A DNA stretch of 64,000 bases from Dipteris shenzhenensis (taxonomy: Eukaryota; Polypodiophyta; Polypodiopsida; Gleicheniales), in NCBI GenBank assembly GCA_047967505.1, contig CM106538.1; one strand, written 5' to 3'. The position numbers and the translations under genes were made by a program. The notes below the pieces were generated by a model, which saw only the letters and a list, made by a program, of their open reading frames with translations, ran no database searches and was not told where the DNA came from. Positions 1 through 11,165 of this stretch are shown piece by piece. The first letter of the stretch is position 1; every line of letters starts with the position of its first letter.

Positions 1-499
1 TGTAGGGATGGCTTTTCGACACCCTAGTGAGGTGGACTGCCATGTATACAGCACCGTTTTGGTGATTGATCTTTCGGCGACAGAGTGGAGGCGATTTGAC
101 GGGCTACAAGTGATCGTGGGGTCGAGGATGATTAGGAGTAAGCCCTCAGTCCCTCACCGTATAGTACAGTTGGACTTTGCTATGACACCTCCTAGGTTGA
201 TGCCATTTTCCTGACGGTGACATTCTTCCATAATAGAGTTTGGGCCCTATCCCAGTGGACAATGGAGATTACCGAGGCTAGCAATAGAGTCATCGAGACG
301 GCTAGCAGAGAGTGGGGTTGACATAGTATGGTATGCACGCATATCCACATGGTTTGCCCGTCATGGTATTCATATGGATTGGCTTTCCCCCTTTCATCTT
401 GGATGAAACCATTGCCTGTGCCTTGATCAAGATCGTATAGACCCGGTAGGGGAAGTTTCTTTTGCCAGGATCTGAAGCAAAGGTGTTGAGGAAGGATAG

Positions 500-1420
500 T
501 TTGACGAAGATTTAGGTTCTATGGCTCCCCCATGCATGAATGATAAGGACAAGTTGAACGGAGCAAATTATGCTCGCTGGAAACTATAGCTCAAGATTTG
601 GTTCATTCATAAGGGCTTTGGGAGCTTTTTTTAAGGGGTTTGAAAAGAAACGTGAGCATCCTTCCAATCCCAAGCAGTGGACCCAGGATCAGGAGGATGA
701 GTTTCAGGAAGAGTTTGCTGAATGGGAAGACAAAGACTTGACAGCACACTCAGTCCTTGTGTGCACCATCATGGAGGAGGTTTCTCCCGCAGTGTAGACA
801 TTGACGAGTGCTTTCGAGATATGGTCCAAACTAGTGGACCTTTATGCGAGGGACTCAGCGACGAGGGCTGATACTCTAATGGGGTAGCTTCACAGTCTTG
901 AGTTCTCCAACGATAGTACTATGTAACCCTTGAGTACTCCAATGGTAGTACTATGTAGCTTCACAGTCTTGAGTTCTCCAACAGTAGTACTATGTAACCC
1001 TTCGTGATGTATGCTAAGGTCGTCCATGACCAGCTTTTGTTCATGGGAGCTGCACTGACCTCTCCTTAGTTTGCGGTACTTATTCTCATCAAGCTACCTC
1101 GGGCTTATGACATGGTCTCTTGGGCCTTGCGGTGTCAAGTCTCAGCTAGTCAGCTAGACTTTGATGATCTGCCCCTCTATTGCTCGAAGAGGAGTCAATA
1201 CAATTGTCCTAGGGCAGGCTGCAACTCATTCCAGGTGGAAGCACGGCCCTTTCATCTCAGGAGAAGACCAAGAAGAACTGGAGCAGGTGCTACAAGTGTG
1301 GGAAAGCGGCCATTTGGTGAGGAAGTGTAAGTTCAAGGATAAGTCTCAGGATCAGGACTCGTCCTCAGACTCTGACCACTCCGGAGGCTCCAAGGCAGCA
1401 GCAGGTACCCCGAGATAGTT
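500..1420 (+). pseudogene. degenerate Copia-type gag remnant
   Basis: Broken reading frames resemble the Gag of a Ty1/Copia element. Near 550 the frame reads KLNGANYARWKL, the usual start of a Copia Gag, then a stop. Around 1150-1200 a stretch like LDFDDL..PLLLEEES matches the segment before the zinc knuckle, and 1290-1330 gives CYKCGK and then, one frame over, GHLVRKC, so the CCHC knuckle is split by a frameshift. An acidic serine-rich tail follows. The DL.PLLL.EE block also occurs in element F at the right end of the window, so the two may be of one family. No protease or polymerase follows. This is a dead fragment. Confidence 0.55.
885..1003. repeat. 71-bp direct duplication
   Basis: A stretch starting TAGCTTCACAGTC occurs at 885 and again at 956, with two or so differences. 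It lies inside the dead gag remnant and adds to its frame disruption. Confidence 0.7.
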
Positions 1421-2640
1421 CCAGCTTTTTGACATTGAGGTGTCTCCCCCTGTGGGTCACAGCTAGAGAGGGCATGTTGGTTGCTTTTGGACCTGTTGAA
1501 ATTCTGGCAGGCATAGGAGACAGTGTGGAGCTATGGACCAGATGTGTTCGGGGTTCATTGTTTCAGGTCACAGTGACTATGGACCAAGGAGCTTGAGTTC
1601 ATTGTACGTGGTTTCTGTATGTGATGAGCTCATTGACAGGTTACTGGACGTGGTGTGTCCCACATTTCATATTCCTCCATTGGGAACCCATAGCGACTAG
1701 CTTGGGATATTACAGAACACATGACTTCTTTGGAGCATCAGTTGACATTTCTTCGAGTTACCAGGCGCCTTGGAGCTATCTTCCAGGACATTTCCTGTTG
1801 GAGAGTCCATGATGGTTTCTTCATTGGCCGGCTCCCTCAGATCATTGTACACCATGAGCTGCAGAGAGGGTGTTATAGTTGAGGTCATCTCAGGTGTAGA
1901 TCTAGTGAGAGAGGGCTTCTATTATGGGTATGCCTGCCCCCTTTCAGGCTAGGATAGGGAGAGAGTAGAGGGCTGGCAGGCCCATTTCAGTGGGCTGCTA
2001 TGGGCAGCCTTCGGGCAGATCCTAGGTGCACTGGCAGGCCCTTTATAGTGGGCTGGCCCTGGCCTGGGACAGCCGACCAGCTGGTCGGCCCTAGGTCGGC
2101 TAGACCTACTACTTGGGTTGACCATATGAGGCCCCCAAGTCGACCTACAGCAGGCTGCCCTATTTATAGGGCCAGCCTCCCTCCTTTTCTGGTATCACTT
2201 GGAGCAGTTCTTTTTTCCCTCTTGTGGGTGTTCCCCCATGCTATATACACAGTTTCCTTGGCCTCTCTTAGTGCCCCCCCCCCCCCCCCCCCCTCTCTCT
2301 CTCTCTCCCTCTCTGTGCTGCATGCTTCCGCTCATTTGCATACTCTCACAACAGCCCCGACTTGCTGCCTTTCTGCCGACCTTGTGCTGTCTGCAGGCTG
2401 CTGCTGCTGGAGCCAGGCCTGTAGATGGTCCCAGTAGTCATGTACCTGCTCCAGCCTCCTGTCATGCATCAGTACAGCCTTCGTACAGTCCTCTAACAGC
2501 AGCCTTTTGGACTGTCCACATGGCAGCCTGCATGCTGCCCATGTGGCAGCCCTTTTTTTTCTCTTAGGTTTTTTCTTTCTGCTAATACACCTTCCCCATG
2601 TCCTGCATCAACCTGCCATGGCCCCACACCTACACATCGA
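1421..2640. other. non-coding GC-rich stretch, possibly old LTR, with C/TC tract
   Basis: No convincing gene. From about 1950 the sequence is rich in GGCC/GGTCGGCC-like words with TATA-like TTTATAG boxes near 2043 and 2163. A pure C run passing into a (CT)n tract lies at 2274-2315. Position after a gag remnant and composition suggest an old 3' LTR, but no second copy is in the window to prove it. Confidence 0.3.
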
Positions 2641-3090
2641 TGTAAATGCTCTATCAGGTCATAGTGAGAAGCTCACAAGAACAAGTTGGAGACGTCCTCA
2701 ATCATTGGTCTTTGAACTTGCAGCTCTCGCTCTTCTAGGTCCGGTCCCGTGCAAGGAAACCATCTTGGAATACAAGTACCATTTAGGTAGCACCAAATAT
2801 CTAATGGTACCACCATACTCAATCATGAAGCTGCCAACATCCTTGAGTAATCCTTGCACAATCAGCAGGTCTATCCAGCTGTCTCACTCAGAACTAAGGA
2901 CAGCCTGGATCTTGCCAAGCACCATGCTCCCAAGGTTTGTTTCAACCCACTCTGGCAACATCGTGCTCCATCTGAACAACGAAGTCCCTGGCTGATCCAC
3001 ATAGATCCCTAAGGTCTATAAGCGCACCAATGACTAACTCTCCAGCAACAGTATACTCTTTAGGGTTTGTGGATGTTCCCATCTCCAGCT

Positions 3091-3275
3091 GAAAGTGCCA
3101 CATCAAACCTGTAGTGACCTCAGAGAAAGACAACCTCTCCACTCCCTAAGGAAGATAGTACTCCTGGCAGAAGCAGCCTTGGAAGACCCTTGCATACTAG
3201 TCGAAATGACCATCAAAATGTGTACAACGTTTGTCCATATACTGGTGAGATGGGTGGACCTGGGAACCATCAAGT
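3091..3275. repeat. dispersed repeat X, copy 1
   Basis: About 185 bp here align with 28857-29029 (shared anchors GCCACATC, CTCCACTC, GGTGGACCT, CCATCAA). Identity looks near 65-70% by eye. Peptide similarity is visible in a minus frame but matches no family I recognise. Confidence 0.6.
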
Positions 3276-3383
3276 ACCTCAATGTGTCTAGGGTCTTGAG
3301 ATATGCTAAGCTGAAATTCTCATTATGATCTCTTAACATGTGTCCATGTAGGCATGTGCAAGTCTCTAGGGAGAGGGATACAC

Positions 3384-3449
3384 TGTAGGCTATCTCATGG
3401 GCTATCCATAGATGCCACTTATACCTTAGTATGAGCCTTGTAGGCCTAG
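3384..3449 (+). repeat. 5' LTR fragment of Copia A
   Basis: The first 66 bases, beginning TGTAGGCTATCTC, match the start of the 3' LTR at 14023 with only a few changes. The match stops abruptly at GCCTAG, where element J begins. Confidence 0.85.
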
Positions 3450-3451
3450 AC

Positions 3452-3899
3452 GGTTGGAGAGTTGTGCCAACTTCGGCTGGAGAGACGTGGCTATAATTAA
3501 GGTGCCTCGATCCTTGGTCAAAGCCCCTTAATTATGATCAAGAGCGTTGACTTCGGTCAACGAGAGAATAAAAATATATATTTTTTATATTTGTTATGTG
3601 TGCACATGTATTTAGTGGGGACGCCCACCGTGACTAGAACTAGTCCACAATGTGTTGTTTGCATGCAAAGCGCTAACAATTAATGGGTGGCATGGTGGTG
3701 CACTTTAATTAATTGTTCCAGGTACATTATGCATGAACAGCTCTACGCTGAACTATGTACTTGATTTCTCTCTGATAAATACAAACCTTTGGGGGGGCAC
3801 AGCCCGACTGTTGTCCTGGGCCCTAGTGTCTCTGCTGAGAGAGGGAGAGAGGGGAGAGAAATGATAGTGTCACTGCTGTCTTTTACGAGTAAGGTTCCA
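3452..3899 (+). repeat. 5' LTR of J
   Basis: It matches the right LTR over most of its length and ends in ...AAGGTTCCA directly before the primer site. Compared with the right copy it lacks the first dozen bases and a block of about 200 bases. Confidence 0.8.
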
Positions 3900-3900
3900 T

Positions 3901-3912
3901 TGGTATCAGAGC
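3901..3912 (+). other. primer binding site of J
   Basis: TGGTATCAGAGC, the complement of the 3' end of plant initiator-Met tRNA, one base after the LTR. Confidence 0.85.
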
Positions 3913-4018
3913 ATGGCTTCACAGTTTTCTGAAGCTGTGACGATCAAGTAGTAGGTGCGGGGAAATCTGTTGAAAAATCCAAGTGGCCAACGTAGGACAC
4001 CTCTGACGAGAGTTTCTG

Positions 4019-4324
4019 TTGGTAGAGAGACCACAGAAGAGAAAGGGCCAACACAAATTCAGATTGGCAGGCGTGAAGAATTTCATCATTCGGGTCCTGA
4101 GGCGTCGGCTGAAAGACTACGCTAAGTGCCTTAGATTGCGCAGGTGTTTGATGGAGATCCCATGCAGGGTGCGGGGTACTATTTTCGTTGGTATCATTGC
4201 TATGTGCATTGCGCAGTTAGGAAATAGAGACTGTCCACCAAAGCGCACGTCTGATGGAGAGATCAGTTTAATATCGGGGCTAAGTCATCTGGAGCATGGT
4301 AGTTTTTTTTCAATGGCCCCGTGA
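4019..4324 (+). CDS. orphan ORF in J, function unknown
   Basis: A 101-codon open frame rich in basic residues in its first half (RRRLKDY, RLRR) with no domain I recognise. It lies 107 bases after the primer site, where a gag would be expected, and an upstream in-frame MASQFSEA peptide ends at stops. It may be a decayed gag start or chance. I do not assign a function. Confidence 0.2.
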   Translation: MVERPQKRKGQHKFRLAGVKNFIIRVLRRRLKDYAKCLRLRRCLMEIPCRVRGTIFVGIIAMCIAQLGNRDCPPKRTSDGEISLISGLSHLEHGSFFSMAP

Positions 4325-4499
4325 AAAAAAAAAAAAGCGCAAGCCTCTAGAGGTTCCTCGAACGCTGATGTGATGGCACAACAATAGACGTGAGCTACGA
4401 AAAGAATTTCTTCCTTCTCCATCTTCGATTCTCTACGCTGCAAGTAGAAGGTTCCGGTGATGTTCGACGCTGACCAAACCAGGTCTTACACCTTAGGTG

Positions 4500-4794
4500 A
4501 CGTGGTTTTTGTGACGTGGCAGACACGTGCACTGCGCTGACGTGGTGCACACATGGCAGAGGCAAACAAAAGACACGTGGCACACATGTGACGTGGCGGC
4601 CACACGTACGAGATGACGTGGCAGCCAGCAGGGAAGATGACGTGGCTAGGCGTCCACACGTGCGGGATGATGTGGCAAAAAGACACGTGGCAGTGCACAG
4701 TGTCAGCTGATGAGGCAGACCCACATGCAGGTGAATGACGTGGCACACTGCTGACATGGCAGCCAGCTCACAGATGATGTGGCAAAACACGTGG
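4500..4794 (+). promoter_or_regulatory. cluster of ten ACGTGG (ABRE/G-box-like) cores
   Basis: The core ACGTGG, mostly as GACGTGGC or CACGTGGC, occurs ten times in about 295 bases, with extra degenerate copies such as GATGTGGCA. These cores are the known binding sites of plant bZIP (ABRE) and bHLH (G-box) factors. They lie downstream of the LTR in the leader of J. Whether they drive expression is inference. Confidence 0.55.
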
Positions 4795-5451
4795 CAGGCT
4801 GATGTGGCAAACCAGTGGTTAAGTTAACTTTGGTTAGTTAACCCTGGTTAGAGGTTCAGTTAGTTGACCCAACCAGACTAGTCTGGTCACTGTAACCAGA
4901 CTGTGACTAGCCCAGTTAGTCTAGTTGCAGACTAACCAAACCAGAACCAGTTAATCTAGTTAGTGTAACTAGCAGTTACCCATCTAGTTACTGTCCCTCA
5001 GAAAAAAAAAAAACCACAGTTACAGAGACTGTTTCTGCCAACAGTTTTCACCTATCTAAGAGAGTATTTACTGTCAGAAAAAGCAGAAATCAGAGAAAAT
5101 CAGAGAAAATTAGAGATTTGCAGAAAAAGAAATATGCATGCCTTTGAGCAGTGAAAAAGGGGGAAAACTGATGCTTTTTGAAGTCATTTGCAGCAGCCAG
5201 AAAAGGGGAACACAGCTTTGAGTTTATGCCTGGAGTTGACAGCCCGGCATTGGCATAAGTTGTGAATGCAAGACACCTCTTGTTGAGGTAATTTTCTCTC
5301 TGAAAAGCAAAGGCTGCTTACATTAGTTGTATACACAGTGTGTGTGAGAAACTTGTAGATCTTAGACGAGTTGTAAGAAAATGGCTCAATCACCTATCCA
5401 GTGGGATTTACCTTGGCATGCGCCAAGAGGGTTAACCACGGTTAACCAAGA

Positions 5452-6101
5452 TGTGCCAACTTAGGTTGGAGAGTTGTGCCAACTTCGGCTGGAGAGACTT
5501 GGCTATAATTAAGGCGCCTCGACCCTTGGTCAAAGCCCCTTAATTATGATCAAGAGCGTTGACTTCGGTCAACGAGAGAATAAAAATATATATATTTTAT
5601 ATTTGTTATGCGTGCACATGTATTCAGTGGGGACGCCCACCGTGACTAGAACTAGTCCACAATGTGTTGTTTGCATGCAAAGCGCTAACAATTAATGGGT
5701 GGCATGGTGGTGCACTTTAATTAATTGTTGTTGGTACTAGGAAGAGTTATTTTCCTAAGCGCTATGGGAGCCTAATCGGAGTCTGGGAGGCGGTTCGTGT
5801 GACCAAGTGCTTCGAAGACTCCAGAGTTGCCCTTAGTGGCATGTAATTAGGAAAGTAGTGTAGAAATTGACAAGTGGCTTGTTGCCAAGAAGGGGAGCCT
5901 GAGAGCTCATGTAATGATTCATTCATTCACGATTTGGATTATGCATGAACAGCTCTACGCTGAACTATGTACTTGATTTCTCTGTGATAAATAAAAACCT
6001 TCGAGGGGTCCAGCCCGACTGTTGTCCTGGGCCCTAGTGTCTTTGTTGAGAGAGGGAGAGAAATGATAGTGTCACTGCTGTGTTTTACGAGTAAGGTTCC
6101 A
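5452..6101 (+). repeat. 3' LTR of J
   Basis: It matches the left LTR, including the palindromic-looking GTTGACTTCGGTCAAC block, but carries about 200 extra bases at 5729-5937 where the left copy has only eight. It ends AAGGTTCCA. The start is put at the TG of TGTGCCAAC and is uncertain by about 15 bases. Confidence 0.75.
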
Positions 6102-6221
6102 AGCTGTCTCGAGCGCGCCAGCATTTTGGAGCTGCCTCGAGTTGCGTGCCAACATTTCGGAGATGCCTTGAGCTGCGTGCCAGCATTTTGGAGCTGCCTC
6201 GAACTGCGTGCCGACGTTTGG
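6102..6221 (+). repeat. 31-bp tandem repeat, four units
   Basis: Units begin at 6102, 6130, 6161 and 6192 (28, 31, 31 and 30 bases), each starting AG(C/A)TG(C/T)C and ending (T/C)GG. They lie in what should be the leader of Copia A, just after J. Confidence 0.75.
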
Positions 6222-6678
6222 AGCCATTTGGAGCTGCTGATTTGATTCACAGACCTCTCCTCGCCCTTTGGTATCCCTTTGCCTCGGGCTGCGAGCTTCT
6301 CTCTATTGGATCTCTCTCTCTCCATTTGTACGTGCTCTCCTCCTCGTGGGAGCACTTGTTTTGCTGTAATTCTCATTTCCAGCCCTCATTTGCTCGCTTT
6401 CAGAGCTTGCCACTGCTGTTCATCATTGGGTAAGCCGTTGTTGCATTGGCTTTTTCCAAATTTCGCTTCATTTGCATTTTGGAAAGGCCTCGCGTTGCCT
6501 TGGAAGGCCCCGTGTTGCCTTTGGGGATTTTTCTTGCAATAGGTACAGCTTGGGATTGCAGAGTCTCTTGCAGACATAAGCTTTGAAGCTTGGGCAGTTT
6601 TTTGGCACTTGATTCTGAGAGGTTGCCTTTCTCTCATTTGCTTTGCTAGTTGGTGCATTTGCCTTGTTCTTTAGCACC
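6222..6678 (+). other. leader of Copia A, non-coding
   Basis: TC- and TTTGC-rich sequence between the tandem repeat and the gag ATG. No primer site is visible, consistent with loss of the 5' LTR junction. Confidence 0.5.
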
Positions 6679-7892
6679 ATGTCTGGTGGCAAAGGTGATT
6701 TGTTTGGGCTGATTGGGGTCGATGACAAGCTTGATGGCACCAATTACCCCATGTGGTCATTCATGATGGGACATGTTTTGGCTGCCAAGAATCTATGGCA
6801 TATTGTTTCAGGTTCTGAGGCCAGGCCTACACGCACTGTTACTGGTGCTACACCTGCAGCCTCTGCTTCTTTAGGTCATGGGTCTTTAGGTGATGGTTCT
6901 ACTGCTACAGACAGGACTCCTGCACCTCCTGCTCTAGGTGCTTTGCCTCCTTCACATGAGCAAATTCAGTGGGATGGTCGTGATGCCAAAGCACATGCCT
7001 TGATTGCTCTTTCAGTGAAACGGGTTATTATCCCTCATATTCGGTCTTGCAAGACAGCTAAGCAAGCATGGGATCAGCTTGCATCTTTGTATCAGGTGCG
7101 GAATGAGGCAAGGATTGCCTATCTTCGGAGGCAGTTGAAAGATTTAAAGCTTGATGAGGGTGGTAACATGGATGCCTATCTCACTAATGTGAAGGATTTG
7201 AAAGAGCAGTTGGTCAACATTGATGAGATTATGCCTGATTCTCAGCTGGTTTCTAATACCTTATTGGGTTGCCTGATTCATATCAAGGCTTTGCTACTAC
7301 ATTGAGGTTGGTTGCAGGGGGTGATGCCAATCATTTCTCATTTGACCAGTTTATTACTCTTCTTCTTTAGGAGGAGCAAAGTCGTGTGAATTGCAATGCT
7401 ACTATGGCTAGTGATCAAGCATTTGCTGCCCATCATAAACACAAAGGTAAAGGCAAGGTTTCAGCTGGAAAGCCCTCTCATTCCCATGCTGATCATTCAC
7501 ATGGTGCCTCTTCTTCAGGGGATAACAAAAAGAAGAAGAGATGTAACTATTGCAGGAAACCTGGGCATGATATTTCTGAATGCAGGAAGCACATAGCATC
7601 TGAAAAGAAAAAGAAAGAGTCTGGTCTTGCAGTATCTGGTTCTTCTAGTGCAGAAGATCAACATGAGTCCGCTAATTTTGCACAAGACCACCATTGGGCT
7701 TTCTTGGTTACATGTCAGTATAATCCTGATGTTCATGATGCTTGTATGACAGTGTCAGATGTTCGTGATGCCTGGTTCTTTGATAGTGGTGCTAGTAAGC
7801 ACATCACTTCCTGCAGGAAGTTATTCAGCTCATTGGAGCTTACATCTAAGGGGCCAGTGTCACATGTGCCAATAATGCATCATATACTGTGA
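6679..7892 (+). pseudogene. Copia A gag (broken)
   Basis: Gag is the structural protein of the virus-like particle. The ATG at 6679 begins MSGGKGDLFGL and leads into [12 protein letters not shown], a hallmark of Copia Gag; element C has the same start. The UBN2-type region with WDQLASLY and AYLRRQL follows. The frame shifts near 7262 and there is a TAG at about 7369 before EEQSR; it then resumes to a CCHC knuckle, CNYCRKPGHDISEC, near 7551. The protease motif DSGASKH follows near 7784. The frame fails again near 7870. Not translatable as one protein. Confidence 0.85.
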
Positions 7893-9467
7893 AAGGTATT
7901 AGGCAAGTTGCTCTTACTTCTGTCATTGGTGGTATTGTCACTCTAGAGCATGTGCTTTGTGTTCCAGGCATTCGTAAGAACCTCATTTCTATTGCGGCCA
8001 TTACTACATGTGGCTTTCAGGTTATTTTTGATGGTGTGAGGTGTGTAGTGTATGATGTTACACATGCCTCTACCCTGGTTTTGATTGGCACATTGTCTAG
8101 CAAGTCTTTACAGACTCGATGCTTATGACAGATGTTCAGATGATGATGTTGCACTTGCCGATGCACATGCCTTTGCTATTGATTCTATCATGGCAGATAC
8201 TCATTTGTGGCATGAGAGGTTTGGACACCTCAATTTTGGAGCCCTGGTGAAGTTATATAAGGAAGATATGGTTGTGGATCGTCCAAAAATGCATGTCTAC
8301 CAAACATGTTTGTGAACCATGCTTACTTGGTAAGATGCACTGTGCTGCGTTTCCCAAGGATGGGAGAGTTGGTGCTTCACGTAAGCTTTATCTGGTTCAC
8401 AGTGATGTTTGTGGACCCATGAGGGTTGCAGCTTTTGGGGGGTTCTACTATTTTGTTACTTTTATTGATGATTTCACCAGGTACACTTGGATGTTCGCAT
8501 TGAAATCCAAGTCTGATGTTTCTTCATAGCTTCAAGCACTTTATTGCCTTGGCTGAGAATGAGAGTGGGCTACACATTGCTCACATTAATACAGACAGGC
8601 GGGGTGAATACATGTCTAAGGAGTTTGCTGTTTTTTTGGCTTCCCGTGGCATTAATCATCGATGCACGGTGCTTTATACTCCTCAACAGAATCCCGTGGC
8701 TGAGCGGAAGAAAAATGGCCAGATGCATGTTGAAAGGGAAACATTTGCCTAATAAGTTGTGGTTGGATGCGGTCATGTGTGCAAATTACATCTTGAATAG
8801 ATGTCTTACAAAGGCATTGCAGACTATCACACCTTATGAGGCTTGGACGGGTCGTAAGCCTCGCATTTCCCACCTGAGGATTTTTGGATGCTTAGCTTAT
8901 GCTCATGTGCCTTCACAGAGATGCACTAAGTTGGATGATAAAGCTGTTAAATGCATTTTTCTTGGGTATAGTTCAGAGAGCAGGGGCTATAAGCTATATC
9001 AGCCCTGCATGGGCAAGTGTTTTGTTAGTCAGGAAGTTGTGTTTGATGAATCTTTCACTATGCCTTTGCTGGACTGTCAAAAACAGCCCATTGTTGATGC
9101 CCCAGACATATTTGACAGCTTGATGCCCTTGTTTCCATTTGATGCTCGGGATGATGTTCCATCTGAGGTTGTCCCTCCTCCATCTGTTGGTCATTTACAG
9201 CCACATGTGCATGCAGAAATTCAGCTTGATATGCCTATCATTGATCAGGATCATTTGCACCGGGCTTTTGACCAGGAAAGAGCAGAAATTCAGGAGCCTA
9301 AAAAGGTACCCCGTTGGCTCCTTGACACATTAAAAGACAGCAAACAAGACACTCCTCTGCCAGCCCGTACGAGAGCAACTGTCCGGAAAGAGCATGCTAG
9401 TTTTGTTGCTACAGCATGCACTGAAGAGCCATTATGTCATCAAGATGCCTTTCAGAATAATTGTTGA
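7889..9467 (+). pseudogene. Copia A integrase region (broken)
   Basis: Several short frames together give the GAG-pre-integrase segment (LWHERFGHLN, near 8205) and the integrase core that joins cDNA to the genome: D in HSDVCGPM (about 8400), D in NTDRRGEY (about 8590) and E in PVAERK (about 8700). The C-terminal part with IFLGYSS follows, ending in the linker LPARTRATV. At least four frameshifts lie between 8100 and 8760, and a stop at 9465 occurs where C has an EW pair. Confidence 0.85.
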
Positions 9468-10860
9468 ATGAAGGCCATGCAAGCTGAATTGGATTCTATC
9501 CATCAGAATGACACTTGGGAGTTGTGTGATTTGCCTTATGGCAAGAATGCCATTGGAACTAAGTGGGTTTACAAGATCAAACGGAAAGTTGATGGTTCAG
9601 TGGACCGTTACAAAGCCCATCTTGTTGCTAAGGGCTATGCTCAGCAGCATGGCATTGACTTCGAGGAGACTTTTGCTCCCACTTCCAGGATCACTACCAT
9701 TCGCATTGTTATTGCCTTTGCTGCCCACTTTCATTGGCAGATACATCAGCTTGATATTAAGACAGCTTTCCTTCATGGGCATTTGCAGGAAGAGGTATAT
9801 TTTTCCCAACCTCCTGGCTTTGAGGTTGAAAGTTCGGAAAGCAAGGTATGCCGCTTGAAAAAGGCCCTTTATGGATTGAAGCAGGCCCCGCAGGCTTGGT
9901 ATTCGAGAATTCATTCTCATTTGCTCACACTTGGCTTTCAGAACAGCCCTACAGAGGCTACCCTTTACATCCGCAAGCGTGGGACAGATTTGCTGATTGT
10001 AGTCCTTTACGTGGATGACATACTTGTAAGTGGGACACATGCTGAGTGAATTGCAGATTTTAAAGTTGATTTGCAGCAGACATTTGCTATGTCTGATCTT
10101 GGTCTTTTGCACTACTATCTGGGCATTCAATTTGCTAGCAGTGAGGGGGGCATTTTAATGTCACAATCCAAGTACTTTGGACAGCTTTTGCAGCGTTTTC
10201 AGTTTGAGGATTGCAAGCTAGTATCCACACCATTAGAGACTCGTTTTCACTTCTCTTCTAAGGATGGCAGCGGTACATGTGATGTCACTCTCTATCAGCA
10301 GGCAGTTGGTTGTTTGATTTACCTATGCCATACGAGACGTGATCTATAGCATGCTATCTCACAGTTGAGTAGATATTTGCACAGCCCATCTATGCACCAT
10401 TGGCATGCCGTGAAGCATGTTTTCAGATATCGTAAAGGCACTCAGCATTTAGGCCTTCTCTATGGGGCTGATACTTCACTTGTCATGCATGGGTTCACTG
10501 ATAGTGATTGGGTCGGTTGTTCTGACACTCGTGTGTCACATCGTGGCAACTGTTTTATGCTTGGTACTTCATGTGTTTCTTGGTTCAGTAAGAAGCAGAG
10601 TACAGTTGCTACTTCTAGCTGTGAAGCTGAGTACAGAGCGGCTTTTACAGCTACAGTGGAGTGTGTTTGGCTTCGGAAGCTACTTGCAGATCTTTGTACA
10701 TGTCAAATTGCTCCTACCGTCATCTTCACTGATAGTCAGAGTGTTTTGGATGTTTCACGGAATCCAGTTTTCCATGCTCGCACAAAGCATATTGAGGTTC
10801 ACTATCACTATGTCAGAGAGCGATTATCAGTAGGTGATATTGAGTTGTCTTATGTTCCCA

Positions 10861-10865
10861 TTGAA
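10861..10865 (+). repeat. target duplication of B, left
   Basis: TTGAA left of B; CTGAA at 13514-13518 on the right. One mismatch in five. Confidence 0.7.
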
Positions 10866-11153
10866 TGATGGGATATCTCAAGGTGTATGCCTGAGGCACG
10901 CCTTGGTTTCTATGTGTGAGTGCTAGAGGCACAGTTAGGTGCCCACAAGCACAGTTAGGTGGTGGAGAGCCACATAGGATGATTGAGAGAATCTAGGAGC
11001 AGATTGAGGAGATGATCGTGGAGCTCTGAAGTCATCAGTGATGTCAGTGAGCATGTATGAGGTGCCTACTTAAGGACCTCACTCTTCTTCATTCCATAAT
11101 GCAAGTATTCTGAGTTTGTGTCCACTCTTTGCTTTCCTTTCAGCTTACCAACA
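10866..11153 (+). repeat. 5' LTR of B
   Basis: Starts TGATGGGATATC and ends ACCAACA. It holds 20 bases (around GTGGAGAGCCACATAGGATG) absent from the 3' LTR. Otherwise the two are nearly the same, so the insertion is fairly recent. Confidence 0.9.
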
Positions 11154-11165
11154 TGGTATCAGAGC
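11154..11165 (+). other. primer binding site of B
   Basis: TGGTATCAGAGC directly abuts the LTR. Confidence 0.9.

Larger units (their letters stand above)
3452..6101 (+). mobile_element. non-autonomous LTR element J
   Basis: Two long direct repeats (3452-3899 and about 5452-6101) flank 1.55 kb of internal sequence with no gag or pol. An initiator-Met primer site directly follows the left repeat, which fixes the + orientation and identifies the repeats as LTRs. The internal part holds a dense ACGTGG cluster and one orphan ORF. J sits inside the 5' LTR of Copia A. No matching target duplication was found: 3' flank AGCTG, left flank CTAGAC. A deletion at the border is likely. Confidence 0.75.

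Noticed and set aside
1-230. 68-codon ORF at the left edge
   Set aside because: Not recognised, short and without supporting neighbours; could be debris of the gag-bearing element but cannot be supported.
2507-2995. 162-codon plus ORF
   Set aside because: No domain, begins in low-complexity sequence and overlaps repeat X; judged to be chance.
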